From contig DHGA01000103.1 in the NCBI GenBank assembly GCA_002402545.1, positions 9,447-63,441 of the forward strand: a DNA stretch of 53,995 nucleotides. The letters run 5' to 3'. Of this stretch, positions 17,395 through 25,472 are shown in pieces. Under the pieces are notes generated by a model, which saw nothing but the letters and a program-made list of their open reading frames with translations, ran no database searches and was not told the DNA's origin. This DNA comes from Syntrophaceae bacterium UBA4810. GTDB taxonomy: Bacteria > Desulfobacterota > Syntrophia > Syntrophales > Smithellaceae. Both the position numbers and the translations under genes were made by a program. Each line of letters opens with the position of its first letter. Position 1 is the first letter of the stretch.

Positions 17395-17907
17395 ATGGAA
17401 TATGTAATAAATAAAATGATGCCTAACGACTGGGAGCAAGTCCGTCGTATCTATCAAGAAGGTATGGCCACCGGACACGCAACGTTCGAAGCAGAAGCTC
17501 CGGATTGGGAGAAATGGAATATGGCACACCTGCTTAATTGCAGAATGGTCGCGCGAGACGCAGATAAAGTTATTGGCTGGGCCGGGTTGAGTCCGGTTTC
17601 CCAACGCCGCGTTTATTCTGGCGTTGCCGAGGTAAGTTTGTATGTAAGCGCCGCAAAACAGCGCCAGGGTGTGGGATCAGCGCTGCTGAAAGCGTTGATA
17701 GCGGACTCGGAGAAATCCGGAGTATGGACATTGCAGGCGATAATTTTTCCGGAGAATAAAATAAGTATTAACCTGGTTAAAAAACAAGGATTTTGCGAAG
17801 TAGGCCGGCGCGACCGCCTAGGCAAAATGACACACGGTCCTCTTGCCGGACTATGGCGTAACGTTGTTCTGCTCGAGAGGCGAAGCCAATCAGTGGGCAT
17901 AAAATAG
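17395..17907 (+). CDS. GNAT N-acetyltransferase, phosphinothricin acetyltransferase-like
   Basis: A 170-residue GNAT protein resembling the phosphinothricin or methionine sulfoximine acetyltransferase group: an N-terminal IYQEGMATGHATFE region, then EVSLYVSAAKQRQGVGSAL (motif A, QRQGVG) and a C-terminal FCEVGRRDRLGK. Family members acetylate small amino-acid analogues with acetyl-CoA. It starts a short plus-strand run with the lipoprotein and zinc-ribbon genes, divergent from mrfA. Confidence 0.85.
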   Translation: MEYVINKMMPNDWEQVRRIYQEGMATGHATFEAEAPDWEKWNMAHLLNCRMVARDADKVIGWAGLSPVSQRRVYSGVAEVSLYVSAAKQRQGVGSALLKALIADSEKSGVWTLQAIIFPENKISINLVKKQGFCEVGRRDRLGKMTHGPLAGLWRNVVLLERRSQSVGIK

Positions 17908-17919
17908 AAAGGAGCCAAA

Positions 17920-18486
17920 ATGAAAACAGTAAAAATACTTTCATTAATATTGTCTGCGGCGATGCTGGCGGGATGCCCCGTTGTTTCCAAAAACATCGTC
18001 GGCCTGGAGGATTACACCCTCGACGCGCAAAAAATAGACGGCACCTGGATTAATCAGGACGGCGCGATGCTGATCAAAACGCTGGATGCCCAAAAGGGCT
18101 TGATAAAAATAATTTTCCTTGAAGATAAGGAAAATATCGAGAAAGCCACGATTAAAATCATGAAAGGAAAGAAATGGCTGTATTTTAACATGCTGCCCGA
18201 AGATAGCGACAAAGAGCCGGAATATCTCTGGGGCAGAATCAGCATAGAAGATAATAGAATTATTTTCTGGCACACGGCAAATGACCCTTTTGCCGAAGCG
18301 GTCAAGAAGCGTAAAATAAAAGGCAAGATAGACAACAAAAAACAGATAAGCGGAGAAATGTCTTTTGAAACATCCACGGTAATTCTCACCGACAGCGCGA
18401 AAAATATTATTAATCTGGTGGAAACCTCCGAGAAGAATTATTTTGTCTGGGATGACCCGACGGCATTTATTAAACTGGCGAAGTAA
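17920..18486 (+). CDS. Hypothetical lipoprotein
   Basis: A 188-residue protein with a lipoprotein signal peptide ending at LAGC (Cys19) and a strong AAAGGAG ribosome-binding site. The mature part looks beta-rich (alternating hydrophobic strands, for example WLYFNMLPE and RIIFWHTAND) and has no motif I can name. It follows the GNAT gene by 12 bases and probably shares its transcript. The cellular site is the inner or outer membrane; function unknown. Confidence 0.75.
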   Translation: MKTVKILSLILSAAMLAGCPVVSKNIVGLEDYTLDAQKIDGTWINQDGAMLIKTLDAQKGLIKIIFLEDKENIEKATIKIMKGKKWLYFNMLPEDSDKEPEYLWGRISIEDNRIIFWHTANDPFAEAVKKRKIKGKIDNKKQISGEMSFETSTVILTDSAKNIINLVETSEKNYFVWDDPTAFIKLAK

Positions 18487-18509
18487 CGAAACCGGCGGAA
18501 AGATTTTTT

Positions 18510-18827
18510 ATGTTTTGCCCCAAATGCAAGAGCGAATATCGCGAAGGATTTTATAAGTGTGCTGATTGTGATGTTTATCTGGTCAGCGAACTGCCGCAAA
18601 CTTCCACCGATGAAAGCGGCGATAAATTTGTGCAGGTTTTTTCCACCTATAATCAGGGTGAAATCGCTTTTATCAAATCGGTTTTAGACGGCGAAGACAT
18701 AACATATTTTTTCCAGGGTGAAAGCTCAACGATGCTCATCGCCGCCGGCGCCTACGCCCGCCTTCTGGTTAAAGCCGATGAGGCGGACCGAGCCAGAGAA
18801 ATTCTGCAGGAATTGGGATTTTTATAG
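18510..18827 (+). CDS. Zinc-ribbon DUF2007 domain protein
   Basis: A 105-residue protein with an N-terminal zinc ribbon (CPKC near residues 3-6 and CADC near 17-20) followed by a DUF2007 domain: EIAFIKSVLDGEDITYFFQ, then ARLLVKADEADRAREIL. DUF2007 proteins are proposed signal-transducing or regulatory modules of unknown ligand. It follows the lipoprotein gene by 23 bases. Confidence 0.8.
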   Translation: MFCPKCKSEYREGFYKCADCDVYLVSELPQTSTDESGDKFVQVFSTYNQGEIAFIKSVLDGEDITYFFQGESSTMLIAAGAYARLLVKADEADRAREILQELGFL

Positions 18828-18888
18828 CGAAAAGCTGAGCCGGAGCAGCCCATCGGGACGCGATCGGGTTTGGCGACTGGTTGGACGT

Positions 18889-19731
18889 TCACTTTTTAAC
18901 GAACATTTCGTTCGTCATTACACCCTCGCACACTTTAGTTACCGGACCTGTCATTGTTGCCAGAAACCCATTTCTAAAACTTATTTCCAGATTGCCGCCC
19001 GGCATATGAACAATAATATTCGGACCACATAATCCAAGTTTGTATGCTACGGCCGCTGCGGCCGTGCTGCTACTTCCAGATGCTAGAGTGTATCCTGCGC
19101 CCCGTTCCCATATCTCAATTTGAATGTTTCCTTGATCAATGACCTTCATAAACTGGACATTAATTCGATTAGGGAAGCGTGAGTCATTTTCTATAATTGC
19201 GCCATAACGCCTAGCGTCAAGAGGCGATGGATCGTCTGTTAAAATAACACAGTGGGGATTTCCAACGGTTGCCGCACAGAACCTGAAAGTCTTTCCGTCT
19301 ACGCAAATTTCTTCGTTTAACACTTCACGATGAATTCCTGTGACCGGAATGTTCTGGCTTTCAAAGCTTACTTTACCCATTTGTACTGTAACTATGCCAC
19401 CACCATTTTTAACTTTGCACGATACAATTCCGCCGATGGTTTCTACTGAAAAGTGTTGATCTTTTACAAGCCCTTCATCATAAAGCGCCCTTGCAAAAAT
19501 GCGCAGGCCATTTCCGCTTTTTTCTGCTTCGCTTCCATCCGGGTTGAATATACGAAGACCAAAATCGCATGATTTGCTAATCAGCGGGCCATAAAGAATT
19601 CCATCGGAACCAACACCAAAGTTGCGATGGCATATAAGACGAACCATATCCGACGTCATCTCAGCCGGAAAGGATTCTGGGCGCAGTACAATATAGTCAT
19701 TGCCCAAAGCGTGATACTTGAGATATTTCAT
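18889..19731 (-). CDS. DapF-like epimerase homologue with both catalytic Cys replaced by Ser
   Basis: A 280-residue protein with the two-domain diaminopimelate epimerase layout, including KYHALGNDYIV at the N-terminus, GVGSDGIL, FNPDGSEAE and GNPHCVIL. The two acid-base positions are changed: the family's CGNG is SGNG here (Ser72, codon AGC), and the family's ACGTGA is ASGSSS (Ser218, codon TCT). In DapF the two cysteines perform the two-base racemisation. In the related proline-racemase family, Cys to Ser or Thr changes mark dehydratases. It may therefore be a dehydratase, a weak epimerase or something else, and another dapF is likely elsewhere. The frame is intact and well conserved, so it is not simply decaying. 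Confidence 0.8.
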   Translation of the reverse strand: MKYLKYHALGNDYIVLRPESFPAEMTSDMVRLICHRNFGVGSDGILYGPLISKSCDFGLRIFNPDGSEAEKSGNGLRIFARALYDEGLVKDQHFSVETIGGIVSCKVKNGGGIVTVQMGKVSFESQNIPVTGIHREVLNEEICVDGKTFRFCAATVGNPHCVILTDDPSPLDARRYGAIIENDSRFPNRINVQFMKVIDQGNIQIEIWERGAGYTLASGSSSTAAAAVAYKLGLCGPNIIVHMPGGNLEISFRNGFLATMTGPVTKVCEGVMTNEMFVKK

Positions 19732-19858
19732 TTTTTATTTCAATAATTAATACAAGCAGTTTGTATTTTACGAGATTCATCGAAATGTTACTGCATTTGG
19801 AAAATAATTCAAAGAGAATAAATTTCCTTGAAAGCAGAGTGATTTGATAATTTTCAGG

Positions 19859-19903
19859 ATTCCCCGGTCTCCCGGCATGCGCCGTGCAAGTGAGCCGGGG
19901 AAT
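19859..19903. repeat. Palindromic intergenic repeat
   Basis: An inverted repeat with arms ATTCCCCGG (19859-19867) and CCGGGGAAT (19895-19903), followed by GAC. It sits in the gap between carB and the dapF-like gene. The ATTCC...GGAAT outer arms resemble the element at 40271-40300, suggesting a dispersed family. Confidence 0.7.
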
Positions 19904-19917
19904 GACAGTCGAGCAAT

Positions 19918-22900
19918 TTATTTTATTTCCGCGTGGTAGCGTTGCAGTGATTTTGCCCGGCCGTGTCCTTCGCGGAAGGCGGCAATTCCTTTGACGGCGG
20001 CAACTGCGGCGGCGGCGGTGGTGATGTAAGGTATTTTATATTTTATTGCCGCTTTGCGAATGTAGGAATCGTCATGCTTGCTCAAACGCCCTGCTGGCGT
20101 GTTAATGACCAGTTGAATTTCGCCATTTTTGATGGCATCGACGATATTGGGACGGCCTTCGTGCATTTTAAAGATTGACTCGGATGAAATGCCCTTTTCG
20201 GCTAAAACTCTATTTGTTCCCTCGGTAGCCCTGATTTTGAAACCGATTTTTTCAAACGCGCGCGCCACTTCCAGCATGCCGCTTTTGTCTATATCCGCCA
20301 CGGTGATAAGCACTGTGCCTTCGCCGGGGAGGCTCTGCCCCGTTGCTTCCTGTGCCTTGAAATACGCCAGGCCAAAGGAATCGGCCAAGCCCAGAACTTC
20401 TCCGGTAGAGCGCATTTCCGGGCCCAGCACCGGATCGACTTCCTGATACATATTGAAAGGGAAAACTGCTTCTTTCACTCCGAAGTGGCTCAAGACTCTG
20501 TTTTTCAAATTTAAATCTTTAAGTTTTTTGCCGAGCATGATCTGCGCCGCTACACGCGCCATAGAAATGTTGCACACTTTGGAAACCAGCGGCACGGTAC
20601 GTGAAGCGCGCGGGTTGGCCTCCAGAATATAGACGGTATCATTGGCAATGGCGTATTGAATATTCATTAAACCGACGACGCCGAACTCGATAGCAATCTT
20701 TTTGGTGTATTCGTTAATTGTTTCGATGTGACGCGCGGGGATGCTGATGGGCGGAATCACGCAGGCTGAATCTCCGGAATGGACACCGGCCAATTCGATA
20801 TGTTCCATCACCGCCGGCACAAAAGCGTCCGTGCCGTCGGAAATCGCGTCTGCTTCCGCTTCAATCGCGTTTTCCAAAAATTTGTCGATAAGAATAGGAC
20901 GTTCCGGCGTAACCCCAACCGCGGCGGCGACATAACGTTTAAGCATTTCCTCGTCATGCACAACTTCCATGCCGCGCCCGCCCAGAACGTAAGAGGGGCG
21001 AACCATAAGCGGATAGCCGATTTTGCCGGCAACCTTGAGCGCCTGTTCCAGATTGCTCGCCATTCCAGATTCCGGCATGGGAATGCCCAGCTTATCCATC
21101 ATTTCGCGAAAACGGTCACGGTCTTCGGCCAGATCTATTGTTTCCGGCGAAGTGCCGATAATTTTAACGCCGGCCTTCGCGAGCTCTGCCGCGATGTTCA
21201 ACGGTGTTTGCCCGCCGAATTGGCAAATCACGCCTTCGGGTTTTTCCTTTTCGTAGATACTCAAAACGTCTTCCACGGTGAGCGGTTCGAAATAAAGTTT
21301 GTCGGATGTATCGTAATCGGTGGAGACGGTTTCCGGGTTGCAGTTGACCATGATAGATTCGAAACCTTCATCGCGCAGAGCGAATGCTGCGTGCACGCAG
21401 CAGTAATCGAATTCAATACCCTGGCCGATACGGTTTGGGCCGCCACCCAAGACCATGATTTTACGGCGGTTGTCCACCGCGACTTTATCCGGCGCGTTGT
21501 AAGTTGAATAATAATAAGCCGCGTTTTCCACGCCGCTTACCGGCACGGCATCCCACGCCTCAGCAAGTCCCGCGGCTAGGCGTTGCTTGCGAATTTCTTC
21601 TTCTTTCTTTCCTAAAATCTGCGCGAGATACCTGTCGGCAAATCCGTCTTTTTTGGCCTGAATCAATAACTCATTGGGAAGCGATTTGCCTTTATACGCA
21701 AGAATTTTTTCTTCCAACTCTACCAGTTCTTTCATCTGCTGGATGAACCATTTTTTGATGTGGGTTTTTGCGTGTAAGGCATCAATTGCCGCGCCCTTGC
21801 GCAGAGCTTCGTACATGATGAATTGGCGCTCGCTGGATGGTTCGGCCAGCATTTCCATCAAGTCATCAAGAGATTTTTTATTGAAGTCTTTAACAAAACC
21901 CAGACCATAACGGCCTTTTTCCAGAGAGCGTATCGCTTTTTGCAAAGCCTCTTTATAATTTTTGCCGATGCTCATTACTTCGCCCACCGCGCGCATCTGC
22001 GTGCCTAGTTTATCCTGCGCGCCGGGGAATTTTTCAAAATCCCACCGGGCGAATTTTACCACCACATAATCTCCGGAGGGCGTGTATTTATCCAGCGTGC
22101 CCTCGCGCCAGTAGGGAATTTCATCAAGAGTTAACCCAGCGGCCAGCATCGAGGAAATCATGGCGATGGGGAAGCCCGTGGCTTTGGAAGCCAGCGCCGA
22201 GGAGCGTGACGTTCGCGGATTGATTTCAATCACAACCACTCTGTCTGTTTTGGGATCGTGAGCGAATTGCACATTTGTGCCGCCGATAACCTGAATCGCC
22301 TCCACGATATCATAGGAATATTTTTGCAGGCGTTTCTGCAGCTCTTTCGAGATGGTCAGCATCGGCGCGGTGCAGTAGGAATCGCCGGTGTGCACGCCCA
22401 TGGCGTCCACATTTTCAATGAAGCAGACAGTAATCATCCGGCCTTTGGAGTCGCGGACAACTTCCAGTTCCAGCTCTTCCCACCCGATTACTGATTCTTC
22501 GATCAGTATCTGACCGATTAAGCTTGCCGAAATACCGCGGCTGGCGACGAGACGCAGTTCCTCCAGATTGTAAACAATGCCGCCGCCGGTGCCGCCCATA
22601 GTATAGGCTGGGCGAATAACTACCGGATAGCCGAGCTCGGCGGCGATTTTTTCCGCCTTTTCCACAGTTGTGGCCGGTTCGCTTTTGGGCATTTCGATGC
22701 CTAGTTTGTTCATCGTTTCTTTAAAAGCTATTCTATCCTCGCCGCGCTCGATAGCGTCCACCTGCACACCGATAACTTTTACATTGTGTTTTTTTAAAAT
22801 TCCTTTTTTGTGCAGCTCTGATGTCAGATTAAGGCCGGTCTGGCCGCCGAGGTTAGGCAGGATGGCATCCGGTTTTTCGTTTTCGATAATTTCGGTCAGC

Positions 22901-23118
22901 GCCTGTATGTTCAAGGGCTCGAGATAAGTGACATCGGCCATGCCCGGATCGGTCATGATTGTTGCCGGGTTGGAATTGACTAGCACAACTTTATAGCCTA
23001 GTTTGCGCAGCGCCTTGCAGGCCTGGGTGCCGGAATAGTCGAATTCACACGCCTGCCCGATAACAATAGGGCCGGAGCCGATAATCAGTACTTTTTTAAT
23101 GTCGTCGCGTTTTCCCAT
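19918..23118 (-). CDS. carB: Carbamoyl-phosphate synthase large subunit
   Basis: A 1066-residue protein of the expected length with two ATP-grasp halves. Each opens with a dinucleotide-like glycine loop (IGSGPIVIGQ near residue 11, LGGGPNRIGQ near 556), followed by duplicated synthetase domains (RPAYTMGGTGGG and RPSYVLGGRGME). It ends with the MGS-type allosteric domain (TVADIDKSGML onward). With the small subunit (not in this window) it makes carbamoyl phosphate for pyrimidines and arginine. It stands alone, upstream of the dapF-like gene and downstream of queF. Confidence 0.97.
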   Translation of the reverse strand: MGKRDDIKKVLIIGSGPIVIGQACEFDYSGTQACKALRKLGYKVVLVNSNPATIMTDPGMADVTYLEPLNIQALTEIIENEKPDAILPNLGGQTGLNLTSELHKKGILKKHNVKVIGVQVDAIERGEDRIAFKETMNKLGIEMPKSEPATTVEKAEKIAAELGYPVVIRPAYTMGGTGGGIVYNLEELRLVASRGISASLIGQILIEESVIGWEELELEVVRDSKGRMITVCFIENVDAMGVHTGDSYCTAPMLTISKELQKRLQKYSYDIVEAIQVIGGTNVQFAHDPKTDRVVVIEINPRTSRSSALASKATGFPIAMISSMLAAGLTLDEIPYWREGTLDKYTPSGDYVVVKFARWDFEKFPGAQDKLGTQMRAVGEVMSIGKNYKEALQKAIRSLEKGRYGLGFVKDFNKKSLDDLMEMLAEPSSERQFIMYEALRKGAAIDALHAKTHIKKWFIQQMKELVELEEKILAYKGKSLPNELLIQAKKDGFADRYLAQILGKKEEEIRKQRLAAGLAEAWDAVPVSGVENAAYYYSTYNAPDKVAVDNRRKIMVLGGGPNRIGQGIEFDYCCVHAAFALRDEGFESIMVNCNPETVSTDYDTSDKLYFEPLTVEDVLSIYEKEKPEGVICQFGGQTPLNIAAELAKAGVKIIGTSPETIDLAEDRDRFREMMDKLGIPMPESGMASNLEQALKVAGKIGYPLMVRPSYVLGGRGMEVVHDEEMLKRYVAAAVGVTPERPILIDKFLENAIEAEADAISDGTDAFVPAVMEHIELAGVHSGDSACVIPPISIPARHIETINEYTKKIAIEFGVVGLMNIQYAIANDTVYILEANPRASRTVPLVSKVCNISMARVAAQIMLGKKLKDLNLKNRVLSHFGVKEAVFPFNMYQEVDPVLGPEMRSTGEVLGLADSFGLAYFKAQEATGQSLPGEGTVLITVADIDKSGMLEVARAFEKIGFKIRATEGTNRVLAEKGISSESIFKMHEGRPNIVDAIKNGEIQLVINTPAGRLSKHDDSYIRKAAIKYKIPYITTAAAAVAAVKGIAAFREGHGRAKSLQRYHAEIK

Positions 23119-23163
23119 TCGTGTTTTTAATCCTTAACTAAGTATTTATTCCTGTAAATTTTT

Positions 23164-23568
23164 TTATTTTTTGTATTCGGCATCAATTGTGATGCCGATG
23201 CCGCCGCGCACGGCAAACTGCGCGCTTACTTTGCACCAGCGAGGCTTTAGCGCCGCGACCAGATGATCCAGAATAACGTTAGCCACATGCTCATGAAAAA
23301 CACCTTCATCGCGGAAAGACCATAGATAAAATTTGAGCGATTTCGATTCGATAATTTTCTTATCCGGAATGTATTCAATTTTAATTTTGGCAAAATCCGG
23401 CTGGCCGGTTTTGGGGCAGATGCAGGTGAATTCATCAGTCGTAAGCGTTACCACATAATCACGCCCTGGGTGATGATTGGGGAAAGTTTCCAATTTTTTT
23501 GAAGGTTTTGCCGGTTTGCCCAGAAGCGTTAATCCGGCGAGGTCGGTTTTTTTGGTGCTTTCAGCCAT
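23164..23568 (-). CDS. queF: NADPH-dependent 7-cyano-7-deazaguanine reductase (YkvM type)
   Basis: A 134-residue unimodular QueF. It has the catalytic Cys in FTCICPKTGQPDFA, the NADPH-binding ESKSLKFYLWSFRDEG motif and the acidic and His residues of EGVFHEHV. It reduces preQ0 to preQ1 in queuosine biosynthesis. A QueG-like gene for the last step lies at 13667-14806. It is 45 bases upstream of carB and probably co-transcribed. Confidence 0.95.
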   Translation of the reverse strand: MAESTKKTDLAGLTLLGKPAKPSKKLETFPNHHPGRDYVVTLTTDEFTCICPKTGQPDFAKIKIEYIPDKKIIESKSLKFYLWSFRDEGVFHEHVANVILDHLVAALKPRWCKVSAQFAVRGGIGITIDAEYKK

Positions 23569-23716
23569 GAAATTTTCCTGATTGAAAAGAGTATATCCAT
23601 TTACCGAAAGTGCGCTATAATTTCAAGAACATTCGTTATCATGACCAAAAAATTGTCTTTATTCTGGTCTTTATGGTAGATTAGCAAATAAAACAAAAAA
23701 AGGAGAAAACCTGAAT

Positions 23717-23908
23717 ATGGCAGAAAATAATCCGAAAATTCCTGAAAATACGTGGAAGTGCAGCAATTGCGGCAACACGCTAGAGGCAATTACGCCGCCC
23801 GAAACCTGCCCTTCCTGCAAGCAGAAATGCGAATTTCTGAACGTGACCTGCTATCAGCCCGACTGCGGCTTTACAGGAATGGACAACCGGCTCAAGCCGA
23901 CAAAATAA
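23717..23908 (+). CDS. Small zinc-ribbon/rubredoxin-like protein
   Basis: A 63-residue protein with six cysteines: CSNC, CPSCKQKC and later TCYQPDCGF. It resembles a rubredoxin-like zinc ribbon. A good AGGAG ribosome-binding site precedes the ATG. Its last 52 bases, including the stop codon, recur at 25419-25470 on the far side of a two-gene segment, so the gene's 3' junction has been an insertion point. Function unknown; electron transfer or zinc binding are the obvious options. Confidence 0.8.
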   Translation: MAENNPKIPENTWKCSNCGNTLEAITPPETCPSCKQKCEFLNVTCYQPDCGFTGMDNRLKPTK

Positions 23909-23910
23909 AA
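23859..23910. repeat. Direct repeat copy 1 (3' end of the zinc-ribbon gene)
   Basis: A 52-base segment spanning the last codons and stop of the zinc-ribbon gene, matching 25419-25470 with two mismatches in the same orientation. The intervening 1.5 kb holds the sigma-factor gene and its downstream partner. Confidence 0.9.
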
Positions 23911-23951
23911 ACTACCGATGAAAAAAGGATCTCTACCGATCTGCTGTCTGA

Positions 23952-24389
23952 TTATAAAGGGGAGATATTTTCCGCCCTAAACCCAAGAACAATGTTTCCC
24001 CATCCGCCGCAATTGACACCCACATCATAACAGCCAACTCTATTTAGCCGCATTTCATTCGGATTGACTCCCGCGTAAACAAGTTCCTGGGCTGTAAAGA
24101 TCAGCTGCGATACTGCAGCAACAGAAAACGCGCATATTCTCTTGGGGCTTAGTTCGGGTATTAATTGCCCCGCGCCGTCAAAATAAATTTTATCGCCTTT
24201 CTTATGATTGCAGCCGCATCCATGAGATTCCAAAACTTCGAAAATAAATTTCAGGTTTAATAGCGCCGGAAGTTTTAATATTATGCTTTCATTGCGGGGA
24301 TTATTTTGAAATAGCTTCATTTCATCATCATTATAACCCAATTGTTTTTGAAGTGTGTTCCACATCGCTTCGCTTACTTTGTTTTCCAT
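23952..24389 (-). CDS. Hypothetical protein, TIGR04076-like
   Basis: A 145-residue protein with a helical N-terminus and a C-terminal domain containing HGCGCNHKKGDKIYFD and NRVGCYDVGVNCGGWGNIVLG. The C/H and glycine pattern recalls TIGR04076-type small cysteine proteins, but this is a weak resemblance. An AGGAG ribosome-binding site precedes the ATG. It lies 31 bases downstream of the sigma-factor gene on the same strand, and both are enclosed by the duplicated zinc-ribbon 3' end. Function unknown. Confidence 0.6.
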   Translation of the reverse strand: MENKVSEAMWNTLQKQLGYNDDEMKLFQNNPRNESIILKLPALLNLKFIFEVLESHGCGCNHKKGDKIYFDGAGQLIPELSPKRICAFSVAAVSQLIFTAQELVYAGVNPNEMRLNRVGCYDVGVNCGGWGNIVLGFRAENISPL

Positions 24390-24420
24390 ATCGGTGCTCC
24401 TGTTTAAATGTAGTATAGTC

Positions 24421-25281
24421 CTAATTTAAGTGAAATATCTTTTTGAACTCTTCATTCTCGATAGTTTGGCGAACCCAGGCCGTAAAGTCATTATCCTTGT
24501 AGAAAGGGTGACCGCGGAAGATTTGAATATACTTGCCGTAGGATGAGTCTCTAAAATCATCAATGTCGATCACATCACTTACCGTTTGGGTTTCGGCTCT
24601 GCAGAACCTTATTTTATTAGGTTTGAGCCAGCCGGCCTTGATGTGTCCTAAAAGCTTTGTGGAACAGTGGCAGGGATTTTTATCATCCAGCAGGCCGCAA
24701 TTTTGACTAACAAAGTTGTACAGCTTTTTCCGTGAACGCGAAAGTATTTGGCGGAAATTGGATTTGGAGATGCCGATAATTTCACCTCCAAGAGCATCGT
24801 CTATATTGAATATCGCGCCAAGGATAAAGACCAGCCGTTGCCTTCGGTCAAAACAAAGAAGTGAGCCGACGTAACAGCTGATTTTTGATTCTTCAATCAG
24901 CATTTCATGGCCGGGATATGTTTCAGGGTTTTCATCCGGAAACTGGGCATAATTATAGTAATCTTCAAAACTGGTAGCCACGCGCTCGTATTTTTGCTTC
25001 TTCATGTCCAGAATATGGTTGGCCACGATATGGTAAAGCCACGTCCGGAAAGAGGCTTTTTTTGAATCGTAGGTCGATAACTTGGTAATAATTTTTATCA
25101 AGATTTCTTGAGTGATATCCTGTGCATCATGAGGATGAAAAACCATCCTGAGGGCTATGTTGTATATCCATGCCTGGTGGAGGCGGATAAGTTTCTCGAG
25201 GGAGTGAGCATCGCCGCTTACCGCCTTTGCAACTAATTCATTATATTCATTTTTATCGCTTTTGCTGAAAGGATTATACAT
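24421..25281 (-). CDS. ECF-like RNA polymerase sigma factor with C-terminal Cys/His extension
   Basis: A 286-residue sigma-70 family protein. Region 2 is visible at roughly residues 15-95 (HPHDAQDITQEILIKI, FRTWLYHIVANHILDMKK). Region 4 is near 140-195, where GEIIGISKSNFRQILSRSRKKL is a helix-turn-helix. About 90 extra residues follow, starting with a CHC motif (NPCHCSTKLLGHI) that could bind zinc. ECF sigma factors with C-terminal extensions often use them as built-in sensors. No separate anti-sigma gene is nearby, so the extension or the downstream cysteine protein may do that job; this is inference. Confidence 0.8.
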   Translation of the reverse strand: MYNPFSKSDKNEYNELVAKAVSGDAHSLEKLIRLHQAWIYNIALRMVFHPHDAQDITQEILIKIITKLSTYDSKKASFRTWLYHIVANHILDMKKQKYERVATSFEDYYNYAQFPDENPETYPGHEMLIEESKISCYVGSLLCFDRRQRLVFILGAIFNIDDALGGEIIGISKSNFRQILSRSRKKLYNFVSQNCGLLDDKNPCHCSTKLLGHIKAGWLKPNKIRFCRAETQTVSDVIDIDDFRDSSYGKYIQIFRGHPFYKDNDFTAWVRQTIENEEFKKIFHLN

Positions 25282-25418
25282 ATTCCTGCCCGCATTTTTT
25301 TCTTTATTATTATATACGATTATTTAAGAAGGATGTGACAATGTTTAAACAAAAAAAGTAATTTAAAGGGTACATTTGCAAGAGCATTTAAGGGTTGTAT
25401 GTGCCTACTATTAGTCGT

Positions 25419-25470
25419 CCGACTGCGGCTTTACGGGAATGGACAACCGGTTCAAGCCGACAAAATAAAA
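25419..25470. repeat. Direct repeat copy 2 (orphan 3' end of the zinc-ribbon gene)
   Basis: A 52-base match to 23859-23910 (two mismatches), with weaker similarity continuing about 20 bases upstream, where the coding frame is interrupted by TAG. It contains no start codon or gene of its own and directly abuts the stop of the SIMPL-domain gene at 25473. Confidence 0.85.
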
Positions 25471-25472
25471 TT

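Noticed and set aside
20779..21507. Long plus-strand ORF (242 residues) inside carB
   Set aside because: It is antisense to a strongly conserved gene and has no domain; typical shadow of GC-rich third positions.
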